NCBI GenBank assembly: GCA_016719895.1
Contig: JADJYG010000006.1
Span: forward strand, 186,001-250,000
Direction: 5' to 3'
Source: Saprospirales bacterium
Lineage (GTDB): Bacteria > Bacteroidota > Bacteroidia > Chitinophagales > Saprospiraceae
DNA length: 64,000 nt
Shown: positions 8,835-15,336 of the stretch, in pieces
Position numbering within the stretch: the first letter of the stretch is position 1
Layout: each line of letters begins with the position of its first letter
Translations under genes and position numbers: made by a program
The notes under the pieces: generated by a model
Seen by the model: only the letters and a program-made list of their open reading frames with translations
What the model was told of the DNA's origin: nothing
Database searches by the model: none

Positions 8835-10109
8835 TTAGTTGGAGGCGGTGCGCGCCAGCAGCATTTCGCGGGCCTGTAGAGCCTGCACCGCATGCGTTTT
8901 GCGGGCCAGGCGCGCCTGTGTGAGCAGGTGAAGTTGGGCCAGGTAATCGGTAGTGGTCATGATGCCGTTTTGCACCTGCGCTTCGGCGCGCCGGACGATA
9001 TCTTCCTGTAAGGCAATGATCGCCTCGTCCTGCTCCAGCAGGGCCCGGGCTTTGGCACTGTCGGCGCGGTCTTTGGCAGTCACGGCGAGCAGCCGCTGAT
9101 CGAAGGCCTGCCGGCGGACGTCCACCGCATGGGCTTGCAGCGCAAGGGCCTGCCGTTCGCGGCCGGCATTACCCCAGTCGATGGGCGTCCAAACGGCCCG
9201 CACGCCGATAAGCCCAAAGGGCTCGAAACCCGTTTCAAAAAAATTAAACGGGTTCGGGCGTCCAAGACCGCCATGTGCAAACAACTCCACCCGCGGCTGC
9301 AGGCGTAACCGCAGCCGGTCCTGGCCTAGTTGGACCTGCCGCTGCTGAACATCAAAAAGCCGGTATTCCGGGCGGTCGAAGCCGGCAGCCGGCGCGCCGG
9401 ATGTAAAATCCTCACCGGGCGCGCGAAGTTGAAAACCCGTGTCTTGCCGGCCGATCCAAATTGCCAATACGGTTTTGAGCGCCTCCTGGTCGGCCTGAAC
9501 AGCGCTGATTTGCTGCTCGGTTTGCAGGAGCTGGATACGCACCAGATCGGCGTGGGTGCGGAGGGAAACCCCGCCCGACACCGCCGCTTCAGCCTGCCGC
9601 AGGCGCGCCTGCAGGTAAGCGCGGGAAGCCGTCAGGATGGCTTCGCTCTCCTGGAGCAACAACACCTTGAAAAACAGGTCGGTGACCGTTTCGCGGAGTT
9701 GAAATACGTCTGCGTCGGTTTGTGCAACCGTCTGTTCGCGTTCCAGCACGCGCTGTTGGCGCAGGTATTTGTCGGAGCCGCCGTCCCAGAGGCGTTCACT
9801 GACTTCCACCCCAATTTTGTACTGGTCTTTGGGTATTTCCGGAACGGCAAAAAGCGGGTTGTCGATCGGCAGCGCGAACACGTCGCTTTGCCAGGTGGCC
9901 TGGCCGCTTGCCTGAATACGCGGCAACGCATTCGTGCGGATGTTGCGCAGCTGAAGTGCCGCAGTGGTTTCGGCCAGGGCTTTCGTTTGCTGCAGCGGAC
10001 TGTTTTGCAGAGCCAGTGTGCGTATCTGGCCGATACTCAGGGTGTCGGCAGCAAACAGCGGCGCAACCCTGAACAGGCAAAGAAATAGGAAAAGAAAAGC
10101 GTACTTCAT
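8835..10109 (-). CDS. TolC-like outer membrane efflux protein
   Basis: 424 residues with a signal peptide (about 1-21, ending LFAA) and the two tandem outer-membrane efflux repeats of the TolC family. Each consists of long amphipathic helices rich in Ala, Gln and Arg flanking beta-strand segments (for example QASGQATWQSDVF and VRAVWTPIDWG). It forms the outer-membrane exit duct of the tripartite exporter. It lies between the TetR regulator (49 bases upstream) and the adaptor (29 bases downstream), consistent with one transcript starting at the promoter near 10823-10853. Family assignment is secure; no substrate information is in the sequence. Confidence 0.92.
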   Translation of the reverse strand: MKYAFLFLFLCLFRVAPLFAADTLSIGQIRTLALQNSPLQQTKALAETTAALQLRNIRTNALPRIQASGQATWQSDVFALPIDNPLFAVPEIPKDQYKIGVEVSERLWDGGSDKYLRQQRVLEREQTVAQTDADVFQLRETVTDLFFKVLLLQESEAILTASRAYLQARLRQAEAAVSGGVSLRTHADLVRIQLLQTEQQISAVQADQEALKTVLAIWIGRQDTGFQLRAPGEDFTSGAPAAGFDRPEYRLFDVQQRQVQLGQDRLRLRLQPRVELFAHGGLGRPNPFNFFETGFEPFGLIGVRAVWTPIDWGNAGRERQALALQAHAVDVRRQAFDQRLLAVTAKDRADSAKARALLEQDEAIIALQEDIVRRAEAQVQNGIMTTTDYLAQLHLLTQARLARKTHAVQALQAREMLLARTASN

Positions 10110-10158
10110 GTGATCGTTGCCTTGAAAAGGAAGTTTACGGGCAGGTGCATAGGGCGGG

Positions 10159-10794
10159 TCAGGGCTGTATGGACTGGAAAATAAATTCTTTTACCTCCGC
10201 CTTGCGCTGGCCTAAAAAAACGCTCATTTCCTGCTGGCTCTGGCCCAATACAACCCGGATCATGGGCCTGCCCAAAACCGGGAAAGCGCACATCGACACC
10301 ATATTGACCAACAAATGCCGGGGATCGAGCGGGCGGATACGGCCTTCGGCTATAGCAGATTCTACTTGCTGGAAAAATACTTCAGGCTGCGGCAGTTGCC
10401 CGGAAAGTACGGTTTCGAAAAAGCGGTCCTGGTGTTTGTGCATTTCCGTGATGACAAAAAGAGGCAGAAACGGGTTCCCGCTGACCAGGTCGATATAAAA
10501 GTCGATAAACCGCGAAATCTTGAGCTCCAGCGGATCATCCGACTCCAGCATCTTCCGGATTACCGGAAACGCCCGGTTGATGACCGCCCGGGCCACCGTT
10601 TCGTATAACTTTTCTTTCGAGCGGTAGTAATAGTGCAGGAGTGCCTTGTTGATGCCCGCCCGGTCGGCAATTTCCTGCATCTTGGCGCCGTCCAGCCCTT
10701 TTTGCACAAAAACGTCATGGGCCGCGTCAAAAATGCGCTGTTCGGTGCTATCAGGGCCTCCAGGCGAGTCGGCAGGTATCGACAAATTATCCAT
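10159..10794 (-). CDS. TetR-family transcriptional regulator
   Basis: 211 residues. The N-terminal DNA-binding domain spans about residues 17-66, with IFDAAHDVFVQKGLDGAKM, a helix-turn-helix (MQEIADRAGINKALLHYYY) and KEKLYETV, all typical of TetR. The C-terminal ligand-binding domain is helical and divergent. It is the first gene of the efflux operon and its start is directly preceded by one of two 19-base operator-like sites that bracket the promoter. The simplest model is autorepression of the whole tetR-tolC-hlyD-ABC transcript, relieved by a compound that the pump exports. The ligand is unknown. Confidence 0.93.
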   Translation of the reverse strand: MDNLSIPADSPGGPDSTEQRIFDAAHDVFVQKGLDGAKMQEIADRAGINKALLHYYYRSKEKLYETVARAVINRAFPVIRKMLESDDPLELKISRFIDFYIDLVSGNPFLPLFVITEMHKHQDRFFETVLSGQLPQPEVFFQQVESAIAEGRIRPLDPRHLLVNMVSMCAFPVLGRPMIRVVLGQSQQEMSVFLGQRKAEVKEFIFQSIQP

Positions 10795-10797
10795 CCG

Positions 10798-10816
10798 GTT
10801 TAACTATTTGGTTAAC
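10798..10816. promoter_or_regulatory. putative TetR operator, proximal copy
   Basis: The 19-base site GTTTAACTATTTGGTTAAC lies three bases upstream of the tetR start codon and contains the inner palindrome TTAAC-N6-GTTAA. Its reverse complement is almost identical to the site at 10858-10876. The position near the expected transcription start would block transcription when bound. Confidence 0.65.
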
Positions 10817-10822
10817 GCCGGG

Positions 10823-10853
10823 CAAATGTAAACGAGCCATTGGAAACAGCCAA
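10823..10853 (-). promoter_or_regulatory. promoter of the tetR-efflux operon
   Basis: On the minus strand TTGG (10853-10850) is followed after 19 bases by TACATTTG (10830-10823). This matches the Bacteroidota primary sigma consensus of a -33 TTTG-like element and a -7 TAnnTTTG element. It sits between the two operator-like palindromes and 29 bases upstream of the tetR start. Confidence 0.65.
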
Positions 10854-10857
10854 ATAT

Positions 10858-10876
10858 TTTAACCAAAAAGTTAAAC
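10858..10876. promoter_or_regulatory. putative TetR operator, distal copy
   Basis: TTTAACCAAAAAGTTAAAC, the inverted counterpart of the site at 10798-10816, lies just upstream of the -33 element. Two identical half-palindromes bracketing one promoter is a common TetR-family arrangement. It could also affect the divergently transcribed gene at 11081. Confidence 0.6.
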
Positions 10877-11044
10877 TGAATGGATAACCCCTTGTTTTAA
10901 GCGGGGGGGCTTTGAGCAAGGCCCTGGCTTTTATACTACCCAAGACGCTTGTCGCAACAAGTCTCGTACAAGCAGGATACGTCAAAAACCGCGTGCAGAC
11001 CATCCACGGAAAAACAATTCAATTACACCTTACCGGTATTTGTC

Positions 11045-11052
11045 TACATTTG
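11045..11052 (+). promoter_or_regulatory. possible -7 element for the 11081 cassette
   Basis: TACATTTG fits the Bacteroidota -7 consensus TAnnTTTG and lies 28 bases upstream of the ATG at 11081. No good TTTG is seen at the expected -33 position, so the call is tentative. The 14-base word GTCGCAACAAGTCT at 10951-10964, also found at both ends of the palindrome at 12896-13066, lies about 80 bases further upstream. Confidence 0.35.
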
Positions 11053-11080
11053 TCGGGAATCAAATGTAAAACCCGCTGTT

Positions 11081-12145
11081 ATGACAATTTGGAATACCAT
11101 CTGGAATTGGTTGAAAAACTTGTTTCAATTCACCCCGCCCCCTGCGCCTCCCAACCCGCCCGGCTTCACGCCAAAGTACATCGAGTATCCGAACGAAGTA
11201 CAAATTCCCGTACCCGGAAATGCCGATCAGACGCTGATGTACTGCTTTCCCCTTGAAGGCGCCTACCCGAACCTGCTGGCCATGTGCAACCAGCGGCTCA
11301 ATTTCAGCCCGCTCAGCCAACGCTTGCGGTACTTCCCGCTCACCACGCATATCATCATGGTGTTGTCGTACATTGCCAAGGGTTATACGACCGATGCGAA
11401 GTATCCGAAATACGGCTACGTAGCCGAAACCGGCGTGCAGTTTTTTATGCCGCTGGCCGAATGTACGCTGAACTCGAAAGGGCAATGGGTGGCCCAACGG
11501 ATGGTGTGTTACATTCCATATATACTGGTCGACAATCCTTTTTCGCTCGTTTGCGGGCGCGAACAGATGGGATTTGCCAAATCCATGGCGCAGTTTGTTT
11601 TTCCACCCAACCCGCAGGCAGCCGATCAATTCAACGTAGCCGCGTACGGCTTCACCCGCTTCGATCAGGCCAACCCGCAAACCGCCTCCTACCAACCCTG
11701 GCTGAGTATCAACAAAATCGGGCAAACCCAGGCCGCTGCGGCAGGCGGCTGGGGCTCGCATGGCGAAGCTTGGCAAGCCGTAAAAGACACGTTCGAGCGC
11801 ATCCCGTCCGACCCGACTTTTATTGAAGGCTTGCCCTTTTTTATCCACGAGCTGGAAGACCTTGCGCGCACGGACATCCCCATGGTTTTCCTGAAACAAT
11901 ACCGTGCCGTGGACGTGTCGGAAAACGCCTGCTACCAGGGCATCGTAGCGGCCGATAGCTTCCTGCGCAAATTCCACAAAGGCTGGTGGCTGGGCGGCGA
12001 ATACGAGGTTGTTTTCCAGAACTTCGCCTCCTACCCCATTATGGCCGACCTGAACATTCCGCAACGGACGGTGGTTAAAACCCCCTTCTGGATCGAAGCC
12101 GACCTGCGTTTTATCAACGGCATTGCCCAGTGGGAAGCTTGTTAG
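11081..12145 (+). CDS. acetoacetate decarboxylase-like protein
   Basis: 354 residues from the ATG at 11081 (MTIWNTIWNW). Upstream in-frame ATGs would add an unlikely 44-residue leader lying across the promoter-like element, so they are rejected. The segment YIPYILVDNPFSLVCGRE followed by GFAKSMA (about 144-170) matches the core of the acetoacetate decarboxylase fold, where D-N-P and G-R-E-x-x-G-F-x-K form the active-site wall. Lys167 aligns with the region of the Schiff-base lysine. The protein is about 100 residues longer than typical members, and true decarboxylase activity is not assured; some relatives act on larger keto acids or as cyclases/aldolases. It is followed 37 bases later by a putative membrane terpene cyclase, so a small-molecule pathway is inferred. 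Confidence 0.65.
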   Translation: MTIWNTIWNWLKNLFQFTPPPAPPNPPGFTPKYIEYPNEVQIPVPGNADQTLMYCFPLEGAYPNLLAMCNQRLNFSPLSQRLRYFPLTTHIIMVLSYIAKGYTTDAKYPKYGYVAETGVQFFMPLAECTLNSKGQWVAQRMVCYIPYILVDNPFSLVCGREQMGFAKSMAQFVFPPNPQAADQFNVAAYGFTRFDQANPQTASYQPWLSINKIGQTQAAAAGGWGSHGEAWQAVKDTFERIPSDPTFIEGLPFFIHELEDLARTDIPMVFLKQYRAVDVSENACYQGIVAADSFLRKFHKGWWLGGEYEVVFQNFASYPIMADLNIPQRTVVKTPFWIEADLRFINGIAQWEAC

Positions 12146-12182
12146 AACCCGGATAACAATCTGAAAATCATGTTCTATCGCC

Positions 12183-12890
12183 ATGGAGACGCTGTATAAT
12201 TTATTAGACCCCTATATCGACTTCCACCGCTATCCGCCGGTCCAACTCGTTTTTCTTGGCTTCGGATTTATCTTCTGGGTATTGGCCTATAAAGAAATCC
12301 TGCAAGGCATCCGGAAATACCAATTGGTCGAAATCCCCATGATCGTAGTCGCCCTGGATATTTCCTGGGAATTCAGCTGGGCGTTTCTCCTGAAAAACGA
12401 CCTGGGCCTGTTGTTCAGTTTCGGTTGTGCAATTTGGTTTTTTCTGGATATTTTTATAAACTACAACACCCTGCGGTATGGCTACAAGCTGGTGACAAAC
12501 AGCTGGATCAAAAAAATGTACGGCTGGATCTACCTTTTCGTACTCATTGGCGGGCTGTCGATCACCTATTTTATGCGGGAAAAAGCCGCCGACAACGGCC
12601 TGGGCGTCATTTCCGCCTATTTCATCAATTTAATGATCTCCTCCCTGTACATCTACCAGCTCCTGACCTCTCCGCAGTTGCGCAACCGCGGGTTTTCGTA
12701 CCGGGTGGCCTGGACTAAATTCCTCGGCACCGGGTCTATAACCGTTGTGTGTTTTATGCACTGGGCGCACAACTGGTATCTCCTGACCATGTGTCTGATG
12801 GTGGCGGTCATGGATATCACGTATATCTGGTTGTTCAAATACTACCAGCCGGAGGCCCTGGCCGATAACGCAAAAGCCGCAGCGGGATGA
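12183..12890 (+). CDS. 7-TM protein, candidate Pyr4/PaxB-family transmembrane terpene cyclase
   Basis: 235 residues with seven hydrophobic helices (about 19-37, 48-70, 74-92, 113-131, 143-161, 178-196, 200-219) and almost no soluble domain. Helix 2 ends in DISWEFSW with Glu63, and helix 7 carries Asp211 in VMDITYIWLF. From memory, the fungal meroterpenoid cyclase Pyr4 depends on a Glu in a W-E-F context in helix 2 (position 63) and an Asp in its last helix (about 218). Size, topology and both acidic positions therefore agree. The role would be proton-initiated cyclisation of a prenylated or epoxidised substrate in the inner membrane. The gene is sandwiched between an ADC-like gene and an FAD oxidoreductase gene. 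The assignment rests on motif recall, not alignment. Confidence 0.55.
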   Translation: METLYNLLDPYIDFHRYPPVQLVFLGFGFIFWVLAYKEILQGIRKYQLVEIPMIVVALDISWEFSWAFLLKNDLGLLFSFGCAIWFFLDIFINYNTLRYGYKLVTNSWIKKMYGWIYLFVLIGGLSITYFMREKAADNGLGVISAYFINLMISSLYIYQLLTSPQLRNRGFSYRVAWTKFLGTGSITVVCFMHWAHNWYLLTMCLMVAVMDITYIWLFKYYQPEALADNAKAAAG

Positions 12891-12895
12891 ATACT

Positions 12896-13066
12896 AGACT
12901 TGTTGCGACGGGGGAGTTTGAGCGCCGAAAATTGCCATTTTTTCGGCTGCCAAGGCAAATTTTGCAGTCGAAATCGGGTATATTCGGCGATCCCGAGCAC
13001 TCGGGAAACGAAGACAGGCGAGAAAATGGCTTTTTCGCCGCCAAAGGGCCCTGTCGCAACAAGTCT
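12896..13066. repeat. 171-bp imperfect palindromic element (MITE-like)
   Basis: The ends are exact inverted 14-base copies (AGACTTGTTGCGAC at 12896-12909 and GTCGCAACAAGTCT at 13053-13066). The next 35 or so bases of each arm are also clearly similar when one arm is reverse-complemented (GCCGAAAATTGCCATTTT versus GGCGAAAAAGCCATTTT). Near the centre TCCCGAG-CA-CTCGGGA (12991-13006) forms a hairpin. It occupies nearly the whole gap between the terpene-cyclase-like and FAD genes. The end word also occurs alone at 10951-10964. It could be a non-autonomous mobile element or an RNA processing structure. Confidence 0.7.
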
Positions 13067-13091
13067 GCTTAAACATGCTAAAACGAAAAGG

Positions 13092-15269
13092 ATGGGAAAG
13101 AAAAAAATAGCCGTGATTGGCGGCGGGCTGGGCGCCCTCACAGCGGTGTGCCAATTGATGCAGCAGCCAAACGCGGCCGATTTATATGAAATCGATATTT
13201 ACCAAATGGGGTGGCGCCTGGGCGGCAAAGGCGCCAGCGGGGTAAACCGCGACAAAGGCCACCGGGTGGAAGAACACGGCATCCACTTCTGGTTCGGGTT
13301 TTATGAAAATGCCTTTGCCTTGATGCGGAACGTTTATGCCGGGCTCGACCGGCCGGCAACCGCCCCCCTGGCAACCTTCAACCAGGCATTCAAAGCCCAG
13401 CCGTACATGGTCTTTGCTGAAAATGTGGAGGGGCAATGGGTCGATTGGAAAGTAGACTTTCCCAATCTGCCCGGAAAGGTCGGCGACGGGAAATTCAACG
13501 ACCCCGTGCAGACCATTTTTACCGCTGCGTTCAACTACCTGGCCCTGGAGTTTCGCAAACACTTCGATCCCAGCCATCATAAACAAGGCTGCCTCGGCGG
13601 CCTGCTGGGGCGCGTATTGGGAAAATCCGGCAAGCCCAAATTGGAGGGGCCACTCGAACAAATTATCCAGGAACTCGAAAAAAAGATCGAGACGGATGTC
13701 GTGCACGACATCGAAAAACGCCTCCGCGTGACCGGCCAACTGCTGGCCGACCCCAAATATCACGGGCCCGAACACGTCCAACAGCACCTCGACCACCTCG
13801 ACCATCTCCGCAAATGGGTTTGGGACCTGCTGGGCGACCTGATCCGCCGCGACAACACCCTGCGCCGCCTGTGGGCAACCATCGATTTTACCCTGGCCTT
13901 TACCCGGGGAATGCTGGCCGACGGCGTTGTCGGTATAAAAAACGGCAAACTGAGTCTGGACTTCAGCGTCATTAACGACCACGACTACAAAGACTGGCTT
14001 GTCATGCACGGAATGGACGCGCGCTATGTCATGGATTTTCCGCCGGTGAAAAGCATGTACGACGGCCCGTTTGCGTTTTTCCGGGGCAACGTCGCCGCGC
14101 CCAACGTAGAAGCCGGCACGGCCCTGAATATTTTCCTGCGCCTGGCCGTCACCTGCAAAGAAGACGTCATGTGGCGTATGCAAGCCGGCATGGGCGACAC
14201 TGTTTTTGCCCCCGTTTACCTCTGGCTTCAAAAACACCACCCCGAAAACGTACGCTTCCATTTCTTCCACAAAGCCCGCCACCTGCACCTGTCGGCCGAT
14301 AATAAACAGGTCGAATCGATCGATTTTGAACAACAGGTCAAACTTGGGAAAGGAATATCCGCCTATACGCCGCTTTTCGACGTCGGAGGCCTGCCTTGCT
14401 GGCCGTCGGAGCCGTTGTACGAACAACTCGACCCCGAACAGGCGAAGGCACTGAAGGCCGGGTCCATCAACCTGGAAAGCAACTGGTCGGGCTGGAAGCA
14501 AGGCGTCATCGTGAACAAACAGCGCGGAACCGATTTCGACGAGATCATCATCGGCGCATCGCTGGCTTCGCTACCGGATTTTTGCAGCGCGCTCATCGAT
14601 CAAAATAATGCCTGGAGTGAAATGCTCGACAAGGTCGGCACCGTCCAAACCCAGGCCTTCCAGCTCTGGCTGAACAAAACGCCCGCCCAATTGGGCGCTG
14701 AGCCGGAGAAGATCCTCTCCTGCTATGTAGAACCCCTGGACACCTTTGCCGAGATGAATCAGATTCTCCTGCGCGAACGCTGGGCGCATTTGCTGGAAAA
14801 ACCGCAATACCTGGCCTATGTCTGCGGCGCTTTTGAAGATGCCGCCACCATTCCGCCCTACAGCGTGCATGCGTTTCCTGCAAGCCAAAAAGAGGATGTG
14901 TTCAACAACATGAAAGCGTTTATCGAACAAAAGCTCCGGCACATCTTGCCCGGCGCCTTCGACGATGCCGGCCGGTTTGACTGGAGCATCCTGGTCGATG
15001 CAGAAAACCGGAGCGGCGACGACCGCCTGCTCTACCAGTACTTCAGGGCTAATATCGACCCTTCCGAACGTTATGTGTTTTCACTGGCCGGCAGTTCCAA
15101 ATACCGCTTGCGTACCGATGAAAGTGGCTTCGCCAATGTATTCCTGACCGGCGACTGGATACAGAACGGCCTGAATATCGGCTTTGTCGAAGGCGCTGCG
15201 ATCTCCGGAATTTTGACCGCACGGGCGGTCAGCGGCAACCCAAATATTCCCATCTTTGTACCCTGGTGA
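13092..15269 (+). CDS. FAD/NAD(P)-binding amine oxidase / phytoene desaturase-like oxidoreductase
   Basis: 725 residues from the ATG at 13092 (MGKKKIAVIGGG). The longer in-frame extension from 12900 is encoded by the palindromic element and is rejected. The N-terminal dinucleotide-binding motif IAVIGGGLGALTA is followed by an acidic beta-2 end and MGWRLGGKGASG, which is the typical arginine/glycine loop of the flavin amine oxidase and carotenoid desaturase superfamily. RVEEHGIHFWFGFYENAF resembles the HGIH region of desaturase relatives. The C-terminus FLTGDWIQNGLNIGFVEGAAISG is the second FAD-contact motif. It probably oxidises, desaturates or isomerises a lipophilic substrate. Length exceeds CrtI-type enzymes (about 500). 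Neighbouring cyclase and ADC-like genes suggest a shared pathway; the substrate is unknown. Confidence 0.75.
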   Translation: MGKKKIAVIGGGLGALTAVCQLMQQPNAADLYEIDIYQMGWRLGGKGASGVNRDKGHRVEEHGIHFWFGFYENAFALMRNVYAGLDRPATAPLATFNQAFKAQPYMVFAENVEGQWVDWKVDFPNLPGKVGDGKFNDPVQTIFTAAFNYLALEFRKHFDPSHHKQGCLGGLLGRVLGKSGKPKLEGPLEQIIQELEKKIETDVVHDIEKRLRVTGQLLADPKYHGPEHVQQHLDHLDHLRKWVWDLLGDLIRRDNTLRRLWATIDFTLAFTRGMLADGVVGIKNGKLSLDFSVINDHDYKDWLVMHGMDARYVMDFPPVKSMYDGPFAFFRGNVAAPNVEAGTALNIFLRLAVTCKEDVMWRMQAGMGDTVFAPVYLWLQKHHPENVRFHFFHKARHLHLSADNKQVESIDFEQQVKLGKGISAYTPLFDVGGLPCWPSEPLYEQLDPEQAKALKAGSINLESNWSGWKQGVIVNKQRGTDFDEIIIGASLASLPDFCSALIDQNNAWSEMLDKVGTVQTQAFQLWLNKTPAQLGAEPEKILSCYVEPLDTFAEMNQILLRERWAHLLEKPQYLAYVCGAFEDAATIPPYSVHAFPASQKEDVFNNMKAFIEQKLRHILPGAFDDAGRFDWSILVDAENRSGDDRLLYQYFRANIDPSERYVFSLAGSSKYRLRTDESGFANVFLTGDWIQNGLNIGFVEGAAISGILTARAVSGNPNIPIFVPW

Positions 15270-15274
15270 CGCGT

Positions 15275-15299
15275 AAGATGCTCCAGGACAGGGCATCTT
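15275..15299. terminator. hairpin downstream of the FAD oxidoreductase gene
   Basis: AAGATGC (15275-15281) and GCATCTT (15293-15299) form a perfect 7-bp stem with an 11-base loop, 6 bases after the stop codon at 15269. No U-run follows, so it may be a weak or Rho-assisted terminator. Confidence 0.35.
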
Positions 15300-15336
15300 G
15301 CGGCATTATATGTTTTTCATACTACCGCGCAATACG

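Noticed and set aside
12900..13091. N-terminal extension of the FAD oxidoreductase from ATG 12900
   Set aside because: It is encoded by the palindromic repeat element and precedes the conserved beta-strand that starts at MGKKKIAVIGGG.
13182..14501. 439-codon minus-strand ORF antisense to the FAD oxidoreductase
   Set aside because: Antisense shadow of a gene with clear FAD motifs.
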